From Dysgonamonadaceae bacterium (GTDB lineage Bacteria > Bacteroidota > Bacteroidia > Bacteroidales > Azobacteroidaceae), in the NCBI GenBank assembly GCA_031275735.1, contig JAISOJ010000023.1, positions 1 through 50,213 of the forward strand: a stretch of 50,213 bases of DNA, in the 5' to 3' direction. The notes under the pieces are model-generated. The model ran no database searches and was not told the origin of the DNA. It saw only the letters and a list, made by a program, of their open reading frames with translations. Each line of letters starts with the position of its first letter. Positions within the stretch are counted from its first letter, which is position 1. Of the stretch, positions 1 to 9,360 are shown piece after piece. The position numbers were made by a program, and so were the translations under genes.

Positions 1-537
1 ACGTCCTTAACGGCAAGCGCCCCTACGGTTACAGCATCCGAGTTCAAATGGTATGAATCACAAACAGCGCCAGATGCATTGCACACCGGCGCTACATACC
101 CGACGCCGGCATTGACGGCCAGTACAAGCTATTATGTGAGCGTTTCCGGAACGAACTACTGCGAAAACGCTACGAACGGCAGAAAGGAAGTAACGGTTAC
201 GGTCAATCCGGCAGTTGCGTCCGCTGTGGATATCACAGCGCAACCGGATTTTATAATCTGCGAAGACGATGCTGCGGCTATTGTATTTACAGCCGTTCCG
301 ACCAATGGCGGCTCCACACCGTCGTATGTGTGGAAGTTAAACGGCTCTCCGGTAGGTAATTCCACCGGCAGCTATACCGCCGATGCGAATCTGCTCCGCC
401 GTAAATCAATAATTTCCTGTACGTTAACGCCCAGTATCGCGTGTCCTGTTCCGGCTACGGCAAGCAAGGAAAAAGAAGTACATGTCAGTTCCTGCGTGAT
501 TCCCGTCAATCCGCATATACGGGGACGGATAAAATAG
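1..537 (+). CDS. Ig-like repeat surface protein, 3' end (partial)
   Basis: The frame is open from the first base, so the gene starts outside the window; 178 C-terminal residues are visible. They hold two Ig/PKD-like beta-sandwich repeats with the typical spacing of conserved tryptophan and tyrosine (FKWYES, SYYVSVSG, YVWKLNGS) and paired cysteines, as in large secreted adhesins of Bacteroidetes. The protein ends shortly after a cysteine-containing strand (SSCVIPVNPHIRGR) and shows no T9SS sorting domain or gliding-motility C-terminal domain, which such proteins usually carry. A MITE-like element begins 61 bases after the stop, so the 3' end may have been altered. Function beyond surface adhesion or structure cannot be inferred. 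Confidence 0.7.
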   Translation, partial: TSLTASAPTVTASEFKWYESQTAPDALHTGATYPTPALTASTSYYVSVSGTNYCENATNGRKEVTVTVNPAVASAVDITAQPDFIICEDDAAAIVFTAVPTNGGSTPSYVWKLNGSPVGNSTGSYTADANLLRRKSIISCTLTPSIACPVPATASKEKEVHVSSCVIPVNPHIRGRIK

Positions 538-598
538 GTAGGAAGGAGGATATGATTATCCGCAATATTACTTCCTCCTCCTCCTGGAAGTCCCGACT

Positions 599-729
599 GG
601 GGCTGTCTCAAAAGCCCCTTGTGGTGGGCTTGTCATTGCGGGCTTGACCCGCAATCCCCTGAAAGACAACGCTCGTTTTTCGGGAGATCCCGCGTCAAGC
701 GCGGGATGACGCACTTTTGAGACAGCCCC
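599..729. repeat. MITE-like palindromic element with 16-bp terminal inverted repeats
   Basis: The left end GGGGCTGTCTCAAAAG (599-614) is repeated as its exact reverse complement at 714-729. The interior is itself palindromic: a GTCATTGCGGGCTTGACC segment and a CGCGGGATGAC segment face each other, and each arm contains a smaller GC-rich hairpin (GCGGG/CCCGC and CCCGC/GCGGG). There is no room for a transposase. GC content is well above the flanks. Perfect terminal repeats of this kind suggest a non-autonomous element mobilised by an IS transposase elsewhere. I could not identify a clear target-site duplication. Confidence 0.8.
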
Positions 730-758
730 TTATCTAAAAATTTACAAATAAAAGCAAT

Positions 759-863
759 ATGAAAAAATTTGTAATATTTCTAAAATCTTTTTTCTTATCA
801 GAAATGGGGTTTTTTATTTTGTCACTTTTAACATGGGATATCATTAACGGTGAAGCAAAATAG
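759..863 (+). CDS. Possible 34-residue peptide
   Basis: A short frame begins MKKFVIFLKSFF and contains a hydrophobic stretch, ending ...LLTWDIINGEAK. It sits 29 bases after the MITE-like element in a stretch with no other gene. An A-rich leader precedes the ATG, but no promoter motif or family resemblance was recognised. It may be chance or the relic of a longer gene. Confidence 0.2.
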   Translation: MKKFVIFLKSFFLSEMGFFILSLLTWDIINGEAK

Positions 864-865
864 TA

Positions 866-1012
866 ATGTATAAAGAAATGTTATTGAGGTATATTATCGT
901 TAATTGTCCCGATTCAAATCCATACAAACAAATTTTTGTTGCTCTATTTTTTAGTGTATTTTTGGGTATATACCTTATGGAGTATTTTTTTACTAACTCA
1001 AGCAAAGTATAA
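866..1012 (+). CDS. Possible 48-residue small membrane protein
   Basis: The frame starts two bases after the stop of the preceding short frame and encodes a central hydrophobic segment (IFVALFFSVFLGIYLMEYFF) flanked by polar ends, compatible with one membrane helix. The tight spacing would fit coupling with the upstream short frame. No homology is recognised, and an AT-rich region can produce such frames by chance. From here to 1134 nothing else is recognisable. Confidence 0.25.
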   Translation: MYKEMLLRYIIVNCPDSNPYKQIFVALFFSVFLGIYLMEYFFTNSSKV

Positions 1013-1134
1013 CGTCACAATCGCTGAAAGCAAGCGCCTTATTCATTCTTTTCAGTGTTTTATAAATCTGCAGGGAATTTAACAGGAAGTGAAAATTAGG
1101 CACTACTTCATTGTAAGTATCCATTTTCTGAAAT

Positions 1135-1749
1135 TCATTCGCCGTTTGAATTCGGCAAATCTTTAATTTCATCCAATTCTACCATTTTATTTACTATCGC
1201 ATAAATAGTTAGCCCCGCCGTACTGTGGATTTGCAGTTTAGCGGCAATATTCCGGCGGTGACTGATAATCGTATGTGTGGAGAGATACAACTTTTCTGCA
1301 ATTTGTTTATTTGTCATTCCTTTAATGACGCAAATAATGATTTCTTTTTCCCGTAAAGTCAACGATTCATGACGTTTATTTGATTCCGGCTCGATAATCG
1401 TTCGGGTGAGTTTTTCCCCGATTTGTTCGGCAGAATCATATATAGAAATAACATCGTCGTAGGCTTTTAAAATGGCGTTATCGAAGAGCGAATTTTGTAA
1501 GGCAATGCATTTTAAATCGCTGTTACCCGACATCTTCTTTATTTGTTGTAAGGAAATAAGCCCCAATACAGATGGATTTATTACCAGTATGTCAGGATTT
1601 CGCCGACCAAAAACACTTTTCAATTGCTCTACTTCGGCAACTTCAAAGACGTCGGTCTGAATCATGTTTAGCCGGTGTAAAATGGTTATCAAGCCGCTTC
1701 GAATGAGTAAGGAAGGTTCGATAATTGCTATTTTGACGGAGCCATTCAT
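1135..1749 (-). CDS. LuxR/NarL-type regulator with a pseudo-receiver domain
   Basis: This is a 204-residue protein with response-regulator layout. Residues 1-120 resemble a receiver fold, and a LuxR helix-turn-helix lies at about 127-190 (LTLREKEII...MTNKQIAEKLYLSTHTIISHRRNI). The receiver lacks the acidic pocket: the usual paired Asp near the N-terminus reads Glu-Pro (residues 11-12), and the phospho-acceptor position reads Asn58 (ILVINP), so phosphorylation is unlikely. Its ATG overlaps the stop of the upstream hemerythrin gene in an ATGA, which points to translational coupling. From that context I infer a partner regulator whose activity may follow the hemerythrin protein rather than a histidine kinase. 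No kinase gene is nearby. Confidence 0.85.
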   Translation of the reverse strand: MNGSVKIAIIEPSLLIRSGLITILHRLNMIQTDVFEVAEVEQLKSVFGRRNPDILVINPSVLGLISLQQIKKMSGNSDLKCIALQNSLFDNAILKAYDDVISIYDSAEQIGEKLTRTIIEPESNKRHESLTLREKEIIICVIKGMTNKQIAEKLYLSTHTIISHRRNIAAKLQIHSTAGLTIYAIVNKMVELDEIKDLPNSNGE

Positions 1750-2450
1750 GGCTTTTTTCCAATTTTATTTTCCAAATCCAAAATTGCAGGGACAAATAAA
1801 CGGTCTTCAATAGCATTGTGTGAAGCCAAGTCTTTTTCACAATTAAAAATATCAAATAAGACGCTATTGATTTCATTCGTGCTTTTGGCTGGATAATATT
1901 TGATAAGAATGTGCTTAAATTCCGTCAGTTTCACCTCTATTTGGTCATGTTGCTTGCTGAATATTCCAATATTGTAATTGTCTTTTTTCTCGCCTTGAAG
2001 CAAAGAACGGACATAAGGAAAAACATTTTTTTCTTCGTATTTCATGTGTTTGTGCACTTGCAAAACGTACTCGTCGAAATAATGCAATACGGCCTTATTC
2101 AGTTCTTTTTGAGCAGGATCGAGCGCTTCGACCAATTTAGTCCGGATTTCAGGTAACCGGTAATTCAAAAAATAAGTATGAGAATTATGAAGGTAATTTG
2201 TTAGCGATTCCAAAGAACAAGAAGTTTCACTGTATTTTATCTCCAAATTTTTATCCATCAGGAGGTTAATTATTGTGAGAAAAGTATTTGTGTCAACCCC
2301 CGTATCTCTACATACTTCACCGATGCTTTTGTTTCCAAAACCTAAAGCGATTCCGAAACGGCTAAGAACAAGCAATGTGAAGTATTTTTCACACAATAAC
2401 TTACTCATACTGTCGGACTCGCGGTACTTTCCTAATCTAAAATTTGTCAT
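1746..2450 (-). CDS. Hemerythrin-domain protein (RIC/YtfE-like)
   Basis: This 234-residue protein has an N-terminal helical part (about 1-75, winged-helix/ScdA-N-like) followed by a hemerythrin four-helix bundle. Likely di-iron ligands are visible: H88 and H91 in HNSH, H133/H135 with E139 in HKHMKYEE, H168 in KQHD, and H211 with E215 in SHNAIED. Related proteins repair iron-sulfur clusters or respond to nitric oxide and oxygen. No signal peptide is present, so it is cytoplasmic. It overlaps the LuxR-type gene by four bases and has a -7 box just upstream of its ATG. The pair probably forms a stress-responsive sensor/regulator operon; that role is inferred from gene order. Confidence 0.85.
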   Translation of the reverse strand: MTNFRLGKYRESDSMSKLLCEKYFTLLVLSRFGIALGFGNKSIGEVCRDTGVDTNTFLTIINLLMDKNLEIKYSETSCSLESLTNYLHNSHTYFLNYRLPEIRTKLVEALDPAQKELNKAVLHYFDEYVLQVHKHMKYEEKNVFPYVRSLLQGEKKDNYNIGIFSKQHDQIEVKLTEFKHILIKYYPAKSTNEINSVLFDIFNCEKDLASHNAIEDRLFVPAILDLENKIGKKP

Positions 2451-2464
2451 AAATAAAATTTTTA

Positions 2465-2472
2465 CAAAGATA
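2465..2472 (-). promoter_or_regulatory. -7 box (TATCTTTG) of the hemerythrin/LuxR operon
   Basis: Read on the minus strand, TATCTTTG fits the Bacteroidetes TAnnTTTG element and lies 14 bases ahead of the hemerythrin ATG, implying a very short leader. I see no TTG at the expected -33 distance, so the promoter may be weak or activator-dependent. Confidence 0.5.
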
Positions 2473-2581
2473 ACAATGATTCTATTAATTTATATTCCCT
2501 ATTTGTAGGTAGAATAGTAAACAAAAATACTAAAAAATAAGGAGAATAGGAGGAATAAGCCTTTTTCTTTTTTGGTTTATC

Positions 2582-3265
2582 TTATTTCCGTGCTTTTAAC
2601 ATTTCGCGTTTTCCCGTCGGGCCGGGAATGCGCTCGACAGTAAAACCGGATTGTTGTAACATTCGGCGGATATTGCCTTTGGCGCAATAAGTTACGAGTA
2701 TGCCTCCGGAATCTATGACAGAGAAAAGTTTGTCGAATAATTCCTGCGACCAAACGTCGGGTTGTTTATCGGGAGCAAAAGCGTCGTAATAAATTAGATC
2801 GTACAGGCAGGTAAATTCGTAAGCATTGAAATCGCAATTGACTTTTTGTAAAGTGAAAAAAGGCGTTATCGGTACCGCCTTTCCCCATTCCGCTACGTGA
2901 ATCCGTTGATATAGATCCGAATCTAATTCTTTATAATTTAACTGTTTGATAATATTATACGACAAGGCGTATTTTTCAAGCGCAACGTAGGTCGTTTGGA
3001 TTTTTTTGTTTTGACTTTCCAAGCTTGTGAGTAAAGCGTTGAGTCCCGTACCAAACCCCATTTCCAATATCCGGATAGTTTCTTTCAAGCACTGATTGAA
3101 ACCCGCTTCAATGTATACATGCCGCGATTCTTGTACCGCGCCGTTGACCGAGTGGTAATGCTCGTTTATTTCCGGGAAAAACAGCGTATGCGAACCATCG
3201 GCGGTTATTTCGGGCAATACCCGTTCGTCGGCCAGCACATTGATTCCTTGTTTGTCATTAAGCAT
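2582..3265 (-). CDS. mnmD: MnmD-type tRNA 5-methylaminomethyl-2-thiouridine methyltransferase
   Basis: The protein resembles the methyltransferase half of MnmC, which completes the mnm5s2U modification at the tRNA wobble position using S-adenosylmethionine. Visible features are the N-terminal ITADGSHTLFFPEINEHYHS stretch, the SAM-binding loop EMGFGTGLNALL, and YDLIYYDAFAPDKQPDVW, the typical Methyltransf_30 (DUF752) motif. The frame is open further upstream to 3349, but that start would overlap the thioesterase by 83 bases. The ATG at 3265, one base after the thioesterase stop, gives 227 residues, the usual length for the stand-alone enzyme. The oxidase domain of fused MnmC is absent. It is last in a run with cysS and the thioesterase. 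Confidence 0.85.
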   Translation of the reverse strand: MLNDKQGINVLADERVLPEITADGSHTLFFPEINEHYHSVNGAVQESRHVYIEAGFNQCLKETIRILEMGFGTGLNALLTSLESQNKKIQTTYVALEKYALSYNIIKQLNYKELDSDLYQRIHVAEWGKAVPITPFFTLQKVNCDFNAYEFTCLYDLIYYDAFAPDKQPDVWSQELFDKLFSVIDSGGILVTYCAKGNIRRMLQQSGFTVERIPGPTGKREMLKARK

Positions 3266-3266
3266 T

Positions 3267-3680
3267 TTATTCCGAAAAAACGGCATCAAAAGGTAAAAGC
3301 GTATTTTTCCGATAAGCTGTTGCGGTGAACAAAGCGATAAGTTCTTCATCTTGATTCACAACTCGTACCTCGAAAGTTGCCAGCTTCCGATGCAAATGTA
3401 TTACTTTTGCTTCAGCCCAAAGCGTGCCGTTTCCTACGCCTTTAAAATACCGGATGCTCGTTTCTGTAGATATGGATAGATTGCCGTAAGCGTTGACGGC
3501 GGCGGCAAAAGTTAAGTCGGCCAACGTGAAAATAGCGCCTCCTTGTACAATATTTCCGGCATTGAGATGCATTTCTTTGATTTCCATTTTTGCCCGCGCT
3601 TTTCCGGGCGCAACATCTAATAGTTCGACTCCCGAAAAAGCCGCATAACGATCGTTTTTGAAAAATTCCCGGATAGTCAT
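3267..3680 (-). CDS. PaaI-family hotdog thioesterase
   Basis: This is a compact hotdog-fold acyl-CoA thioesterase of about 137 residues. The family signature is visible: [25 protein letters not shown], where the G-G-A and the Asp of TLAD correspond to the active-site helix, followed by the strands [11 protein letters not shown] and [10 protein letters not shown]. The chosen ATG forms an ATGA overlap with the cysS stop and yields the usual N-terminus ([15 protein letters not shown]); an ATG five codons upstream at 3695 is also possible. The substrate is unknown; relatives act on phenylacetyl- or hydroxyphenylacetyl-CoA. Position between cysS and mnmD gives no pathway clue. Confidence 0.8.
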   Translation of the reverse strand: MTIREFFKNDRYAAFSGVELLDVAPGKARAKMEIKEMHLNAGNIVQGGAIFTLADLTFAAAVNAYGNLSISTETSIRYFKGVGNGTLWAEAKVIHLHRKLATFEVRVVNQDEELIALFTATAYRKNTLLPFDAVFSE

Positions 3681-5173
3681 CGGTTTAATTTCCATTCAAA
3701 ACCCTCTTTGGTATCTTTTATCTCAAAACCCAGAGCAGTAAGTTCATTTCTTATTTTATCGGAAGTAGCCCAATCTTTATTTTGTTTGGCTTGTAACCTG
3801 ATTTCTAACAAAATATCGATCGCTTTAGCAAAAGATTTGTATGAAGCCTCCCCGTCTTTCGGATCGTCCTTGATACCTAATAGTTCAAACAAGAACAGAT
3901 CGAAAAAGCGTTTTAAATCCCTGATTTCCTCTGTGATGAGCGAACATTGTTCTGTTAAAGCCGAATTAATAATCTTAGCCGCTTCGAAAAGATAAGAAAT
4001 AACGATGGGCGTATTCAAGTCGTCGTTTATTGCTTCGAAACTTTTGACTATCAGCTCGCCGGCGCTTGTAATAGAATCATTCTTCAACGTATTCTCTTCT
4101 TTTGATGGCGTAATACGTTCGATACTCTTGTAGGCATCCAGTAAGCGGGAAAGACCTTTTTCCGAAGCTTGCAGAGCTTCATTGCTAAAATCGACCGTAC
4201 TACGGTAGTGCGCCTGAAGCATGAAAAAACGAATAGTCATTGGAGCGTACGCCTGTGTCAACAACGAATGTGTCCCATTGAAAAATTCGGTTAAATTAAT
4301 GAAATTTCCTAACGATTTACCCATTTTTTGACCGTTGATAGTGACCATGTTATTGTGCATCCAATACCGCACAGCTTCGCGACCGGTAGACGCTACGCTT
4401 TGGGCGATTTCACATTCGTGGTGCGGAAAAACCAAATCCATTCCTCCGCCGTGAATATCAAACGATTCGCCTAAGTATTTTTTACTCATAGCCGTACATT
4501 CCAAATGCCAACCGGGAAATCCAATGCTCCAGGGACTGGGCCAGCGCATAATGTGTTCGGGTGAAGCCCTTTTCCATAAAGCAAAATCAATCGCTTTGCG
4601 TTTTTCTTCTTGTCCCTCTAGTTCGCGCGTAGTATTCAACATGTCTTCGATGTTCCGTCCCGATAATATGCCGTAATTGTATTGTCCGTTGTATTTTTCC
4701 ACATCGAAATAAACGGAGCCTTGGTTTTCGTAAGCGAACCCTTTTGCCATGATTTCTTTTATCAACTGTATTTGTTCGATAATGTGTCCGCTGGCGTGAG
4801 GTTCGATACTGGGCGGAAGCACATTCAATGCTTCCATCGCCTTATGGTAACGGTTCAAATAAAACTGCACGACTTCCATTGGTTCCATCTGTTCCAATTT
4901 CGCTTTTTTCGCTATTTTATCTTCTCCTTCGTCGGCGTCGTTTACCAAATGCCCAACGTCTGTGATATTTCTTACATAACGAACCTTGTAACCCAAGTAT
5001 TTTAGGTAACGAAACAGGATATCGAAGGTAACGGCGGGCCGTGCATGGCCCAAATGGGGATCTCCATATACAGTTGGTCCGCAAACATATAAACCGACCC
5101 TACCCGGATTTAAAGGCTCAAATAATTCCTTTTTTCTTTTTAGTGTATTATAAATAAATAATTGACTATTCAT
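3677..5173 (-). CDS. cysS: Cysteine--tRNA ligase
   Basis: This class I aminoacyl-tRNA synthetase charges tRNA-Cys in the cytoplasm. The 498 residues are standard. Cys31 in YVCGPTVYG is the first zinc ligand; HLGH (residues 40-43) is the HIGH motif; WHLECTAMS and FPHHECE carry the remaining zinc ligands; and KMGKSLGN near residue 282 is a KMSKS variant with Gly for Ser. The C-terminal DALR-like helical region follows. It begins a cysS-thioesterase-mnmD run with four-base and one-base junctions. An imperfect hairpin (TTTTGTGT...ACACAAAA at 5213-5239) lies upstream, between this gene and the S41 protease, and could separate the two transcripts. Confidence 0.97.
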   Translation of the reverse strand: MNSQLFIYNTLKRKKELFEPLNPGRVGLYVCGPTVYGDPHLGHARPAVTFDILFRYLKYLGYKVRYVRNITDVGHLVNDADEGEDKIAKKAKLEQMEPMEVVQFYLNRYHKAMEALNVLPPSIEPHASGHIIEQIQLIKEIMAKGFAYENQGSVYFDVEKYNGQYNYGILSGRNIEDMLNTTRELEGQEEKRKAIDFALWKRASPEHIMRWPSPWSIGFPGWHLECTAMSKKYLGESFDIHGGGMDLVFPHHECEIAQSVASTGREAVRYWMHNNMVTINGQKMGKSLGNFINLTEFFNGTHSLLTQAYAPMTIRFFMLQAHYRSTVDFSNEALQASEKGLSRLLDAYKSIERITPSKEENTLKNDSITSAGELIVKSFEAINDDLNTPIVISYLFEAAKIINSALTEQCSLITEEIRDLKRFFDLFLFELLGIKDDPKDGEASYKSFAKAIDILLEIRLQAKQNKDWATSDKIRNELTALGFEIKDTKEGFEWKLNR

Positions 5174-5315
5174 ACTAATTTTCTTTGTTAATTATACTTC
5201 GCGCGGGGGTAATTTTGTGTATTGTAGCTACACACAAAACGATACAGGGCATATAACGATTGTCTTTTTATGTTAATTATCCAAATTTTAAAGTGACCGT
5301 AAAAGAGGGATTTTT

Positions 5316-7007
5316 TTAATTTTTACCCAATAGTTTATTGTACTCTTCATCGCTTTTAATGATTTGAATGGCCCTTTTCAGCGTATTGTTTTCTTTATTG
5401 AAAATTTGGTAATATTCGCTCAAGTGCCATAAATCGCGTGCAATCATCGCTTTTATATGATTCTGAATCAATGATTTTGATATCTCAAATTGTTCCATAT
5501 CCACTTCTGTAAAATCGAAAGTTTGTTCGTCCGGCTCTCCTTCGGCATTTTCTTCCGTACTGTTCGAAACTCCTTCAGTTTTATCGATTGTATTCTTTTT
5601 TTTCTCTTCTTTGTACAATTTCAATAAATCACTTAATAAATCTTCATCGACTGTAAAATACTTATTGAACGATTCAAAATCGCTATATTTTTTCTGGTAG
5701 GAAGTTCTGTTTTTGTCAATTGTATTCATGACAAATTTGTAAATAGTTCCCGAAGCAAATAAAGAGCGGTATAAATGAGTGAAACGGGTAGTATCAAGGG
5801 GAACGAAGCAGTCGGGCATGATTCCCCCTCCTCCATAGACAGTGCGTCGATTGACTAAAGTATTGTATTTCAATGAGTCGAGAAAATGAATACTGTCGAC
5901 ATTTGTCATTTCTCCTTTGTCGAGCCGGGAAAATATTTCTTTATAATACAATTCGGTATTTCCTTTTTCATAAGGTTTTTGAATAGAGCGCCCCGTTGGT
6001 GTATGATAACGGGCAACGGTTAAGCGTATCATTGAGCCGTCGGGGAGAGGTATGGGACTTTGAACTAATCCTTTACCGAAAGTTCTCCTTCCTACGATAA
6101 CTGCTCTGTCCCAATCTTGCAAAGCGCCGGAAACAATTTCGCTGGCTGAAGCTGATGATTCGTCTACTAAAACGATTACTTTTCCCATTTCTAATGAGCC
6201 TTTATAAGAAGCCCGCGATTCTCTTCTTTCTTGGTGAGCGCCTTCCGTATAAACGATCAGATCGCCCCATTTCAAAAATTCGTTCGCAATATCGATAGCA
6301 GCATTCATGTATCCTCCACCATTGCTTTGCAAGTCAAAAATAAGGTTTTTCATCCCTTTCTCCCGCAATTCTTTTATTGCCTTCATAAATTCATCGTAGG
6401 AAGTTGCTGCAAAGCGGTTTAATTTGATATAAGCGGTTTCGTCGTCGATCATGTAAGAAGCGTCCAAACTGTAAATAGGAATTTTGTCGCGTACAATTTT
6501 AAAAACCAATAAATTAGGGTTGTTTCCGCGTTTGATTTTCACATTGACGGTAGTGCCTTTTGTTCCGCGAAGACGCGACATAATGTCGGAATTTTTCATC
6601 TTTACTCCCGCAATAGACGTATCATTGACGAAAATAATACGGTCGCCGGCCATGATGCCTACTTTTTCGGAAGGTCCTCCCGGAATTACTTGCTCAATGT
6701 ATAAAGTATCGGTAAGCATATTGAATTGAACGCCAATCCCTTCAAAATTTCCTTGTAAAGGTTCATTCATCGCTTTCACTTCCTCTGGGGTGAGGTAGTT
6801 GGAATGAGGGTCTAATTTTTCCAATAAACCGATAATGGCGTCTTCTGCTAGTTTATTACGATCGATGGTATCGACATATAAATTTTCGATAGCCGACATG
6901 GCTGCGCTGACTTTTAGGATGGAAGGGTCTATTTGTCTTTGCCCGAACGAGCAAGCAAACAAGCAAACGGATAAAAAACTGACTAATGCAAAATGCTTCA
7001 TTTTCAT
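5316..7007 (-). CDS. S41 C-terminal processing peptidase (CtpA/Prc family)
   Basis: This 563-residue exported serine protease starts with a signal sequence ending LFACS, where Cys19 could be lipidated. A PDZ domain (about 85-170, with NFEGIGVQF and PGGPSEKVGI) is followed by the S41 catalytic domain. The catalytic Ser is S287 in SSASASE and the general base Lys is K312 in GKGLVQ, with Gln316 four residues on; the 25-residue Ser-Lys spacing equals that of E. coli Prc. The C-terminal tail is rich in charged residues. It acts in the periplasm or at the outer membrane, trimming or degrading exported proteins. The coaD stop is one base upstream of its start, so it is cotranscribed with parE and coaD. 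Confidence 0.93.
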   Translation of the reverse strand: MKMKHFALVSFLSVCLFACSFGQRQIDPSILKVSAAMSAIENLYVDTIDRNKLAEDAIIGLLEKLDPHSNYLTPEEVKAMNEPLQGNFEGIGVQFNMLTDTLYIEQVIPGGPSEKVGIMAGDRIIFVNDTSIAGVKMKNSDIMSRLRGTKGTTVNVKIKRGNNPNLLVFKIVRDKIPIYSLDASYMIDDETAYIKLNRFAATSYDEFMKAIKELREKGMKNLIFDLQSNGGGYMNAAIDIANEFLKWGDLIVYTEGAHQERRESRASYKGSLEMGKVIVLVDESSASASEIVSGALQDWDRAVIVGRRTFGKGLVQSPIPLPDGSMIRLTVARYHTPTGRSIQKPYEKGNTELYYKEIFSRLDKGEMTNVDSIHFLDSLKYNTLVNRRTVYGGGGIMPDCFVPLDTTRFTHLYRSLFASGTIYKFVMNTIDKNRTSYQKKYSDFESFNKYFTVDEDLLSDLLKLYKEEKKKNTIDKTEGVSNSTEENAEGEPDEQTFDFTEVDMEQFEISKSLIQNHIKAMIARDLWHLSEYYQIFNKENNTLKRAIQIIKSDEEYNKLLGKN

Positions 7008-7008
7008 T

Positions 7009-7485
7009 CTATTTTGTTATTTTATAATCGTTAATGTGTAAATCGGCAGGAACAAAATCATCTACGTTTTTCCCAAAAGATAGTAATTCTCTTACAATGG
7101 AGGAACTGATGTGCGTCAACTCGGGTTTGGTAAATAAAACAAAAGTTTCTATTCCCGCTATTTTACGATTGACGTCGGCAATGTTTTTTTCATATTCAAA
7201 ATCGTTGACGGAGCGAATACCCCTTAATATGAATTGTGCGTTGGTTTCTCGGGCAAAATCTACTGTTGTGCTTGTGTAACTTTGAACGCTTACTTTCGGG
7301 TTTAATTTAAAAAGCCGGGAGATCATATCTATCCGTTGCGCCAGCGAAAAAAAAGTTTTTTTATTCGGATTGATTCCGATAGCGACGATAATTTCATCTA
7401 CTAATTGCAATCCTCTTTCAACCAAAGATAAATGCCCGATAGTGAACGGGTCGAAAGTACCGGGGAATAAAGCCGTTTTTTTCAT
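7009..7485 (-). CDS. coaD: Phosphopantetheine adenylyltransferase
   Basis: This enzyme joins ATP and 4'-phosphopantetheine to make dephospho-CoA, the fourth step of CoA synthesis. The 158 residues match the family. ALFPGTFDPFTIGH carries the nucleotidyltransferase TxGH motif (residues 15-18), FILRGIRSVNDFEYE is the substrate loop, and ISSSIVREL is the second conserved motif. Its start codon directly abuts the parE stop and its stop is one base from the S41 protease start, so it sits inside a tight operon. Confidence 0.96.
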   Translation of the reverse strand: MKKTALFPGTFDPFTIGHLSLVERGLQLVDEIIVAIGINPNKKTFFSLAQRIDMISRLFKLNPKVSVQSYTSTTVDFARETNAQFILRGIRSVNDFEYEKNIADVNRKIAGIETFVLFTKPELTHISSSIVRELLSFGKNVDDFVPADLHINDYKITK

Positions 7486-9360
7486 TCAATCTTCTTTTAC
7501 ATAATCTTCTTCTACCACCAAGTTATTGATGATAAAGCTTTGCCGTTCCATCGTATTTTTTCCCATATAGAATTCCAACATTTCTTTGACGGCGTCCGAT
7601 TTTTTCATTGTCACCGGATCAAGGCGTAGGTCTTTTCCGATAAAATGTTTAAATTCAGCGGGCGATATTTCTCCCAAACCTTTGAAACGAGTGATTTCGG
7701 GGTTGGGCGATAATTTTTCTATTGCATTTAGACGTTCTTCGTCTGAATAGCAATAAATGGTTTCCTTTTTATTGCGAACCCTGAAAAGCGGAGTTTGTAA
7801 AATAAAAACATGGTTGTTTTTAATCAAATCAGGAAAAAATTGTAAAAAGAAAGTAATAATCAGCAAGCGGATATGCATTCCGTCCACGTCGGCGTCGGTA
7901 GCGATAATTACCTTATTATAACGTAGTCCTTCCAATCCGTCTTCAATGTTCAATGCATTTTGCAAGAGATTAAATTCTTCGTTTTCATAAACAATCTTTT
8001 TGGTCAAGCCGTAAGTATTCAACGGTTTGCCGCGTAAACTGAATACTGCTTGATAATTAGGGTCGCGGCTTTGGGTGATCGACCCGCTGGCCGAATCGCC
8101 CTCGGTGATGAAGATACATGTATCTTCGAGTCTTTCGTTTTTCGTATCGGTATAATGCAAGCGGCAATCTCGCAGTTTTTTATTATGCAAATTCGCTTTT
8201 TTTGCACGTTCTTTCGCCAATTTGGTTACGCCGGCAATCGCTTTCCGTTCTTTTTCCGATTCTGTTATTTTTTTTAATAAAGCGTCGGAGGTTTCCGGAT
8301 TTTTGTGCAGGTAGTTGTCCAGCTCCTTTTTTACGAAATCACCAATGAATTTGACAACGGTTGGGCCTTCCGGTCCCATGTCTTTTGAACCTAATTTTGT
8401 TTTTGTTTGCGATTCAAATACAGGCTCCTCTACCTTGATGGCAATAGCAGCTGTGATTCCCATCCGGATATCCGAATATTCGAAATTTTTATTGTAGTAT
8501 TCTTTGATGATTCTTGAAACCGATTCGCGGAAAGCGCTCCAATGAGTTCCTCCTTGAGTTGTATATTGTCCGTTTACAAAAGAATAATATTCTTCCCCAT
8601 ATTGATTGGCGTGAGTAATGGCGATTTCGATATCCTGTCCTTGCATATGAATAATCGGGTATAATGGTTCGGAAGTCATTTTTTCATTCAACAGATCGAC
8701 CAAGCCGTTTTTGGAAGAGAACTTTTTTCCATTGTAAATGATTATCAAACCGGTATTCAAAAATACATAATTTTTTAGTAGTGTTTCTATGTATTCATCG
8801 TTGAAATGATAATTCTTGAAAATCTCCTCGTCGGGAATGAAGTTGACCAAAGTGCCGTTGGGTTCGGTAGAAGGTTGTACCGGAGGATTTTCCACGATGT
8901 GGGCCTGCTTGTATTCGACCGCTTTTGTTTTGCCGTCGCGAAAGCTTTGGACGAGCATATAAGACGAAAGGGCATTTACTGCTTTGATCCCTACGCCGTT
9001 CATCCCTACGGATTTTTTGAATGCTTTGGAGTCGTATTTTCCTCCGGTGTTCATTTGAGAAGAAACGTCGACTACTTTTCCCAGGGGGATTCCGCGCCCA
9101 TAGTCACGGACAGTCACCACCCCTTCGTCCACTGTGATTTCAATAGATTTACCATACCCCATCATGTATTCGTCGATGGCATTGTCCAGCACTTCTTTTA
9201 ATAGCACGTAAATACCGTCGTCGGCATAACTTCCGTCGCCTAATTTTCCGATATACATACCGGGACGGAGTCGGATATGTTCCCACCATTCTAATTTTAC
9301 AATGTTCTTTTCGTCGTAAGTTACATTGTTGTTTACTCCGTTCATATTAATTTCATTCAT
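7486..9360 (-). CDS. parE: DNA topoisomerase IV subunit B
   Basis: This is the ATPase subunit of a type IIA topoisomerase, 624 residues. Visible are the GHKL ATP-binding elements ([35 protein letters not shown]), the transducer, the Toprim motifs ITEGDSASG and [12 protein letters not shown], and the C-terminal [10 protein letters not shown]. The N-terminal [14 protein letters not shown] and overall length fit ParE better than GyrB. The partner parC is not in the window. Upstream is a 96-bp repeat-rich spacer and the GNAT-like gene; downstream coaD follows without a gap. Confidence 0.93.
   Translation of the reverse strand: MNEINMNGVNNNVTYDEKNIVKLEWWEHIRLRPGMYIGKLGDGSYADDGIYVLLKEVLDNAIDEYMMGYGKSIEITVDEGVVTVRDYGRGIPLGKVVDVSSQMNTGGKYDSKAFKKSVGMNGVGIKAVNALSSYMLVQSFRDGKTKAVEYKQAHIVENPPVQPSTEPNGTLVNFIPDEEIFKNYHFNDEYIETLLKNYVFLNTGLIIIYNGKKFSSKNGLVDLLNEKMTSEPLYPIIHMQGQDIEIAITHANQYGEEYYSFVNGQYTTQGGTHWSAFRESVSRIIKEYYNKNFEYSDIRMGITAAIAIKVEEPVFESQTKTKLGSKDMGPEGPTVVKFIGDFVKKELDNYLHKNPETSDALLKKITESEKERKAIAGVTKLAKERAKKANLHNKKLRDCRLHYTDTKNERLEDTCIFITEGDSASGSITQSRDPNYQAVFSLRGKPLNTYGLTKKIVYENEEFNLLQNALNIEDGLEGLRYNKVIIATDADVDGMHIRLLIITFFLQFFPDLIKNNHVFILQTPLFRVRNKKETIYCYSDEERLNAIEKLSPNPEITRFKGLGEISPAEFKHFIGKDLRLDPVTMKKSDAVKEMLEFYMGKNTMERQSFIINNLVVEEDYVKED

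Noticed and set aside
3266-3349. Longer MnmD start at 3349
   Set aside because: It would overlap the thioesterase by 83 bases and add residues not seen in the family; the ATG at 3265 gives standard length.
5213-5239. Terminator between the S41 protease gene and cysS
   Set aside because: The arms TTTTGTGT and ACACAAAA pair, but the stem is short and AT-rich and no T run follows on the minus strand, so it is only mentioned with cysS.
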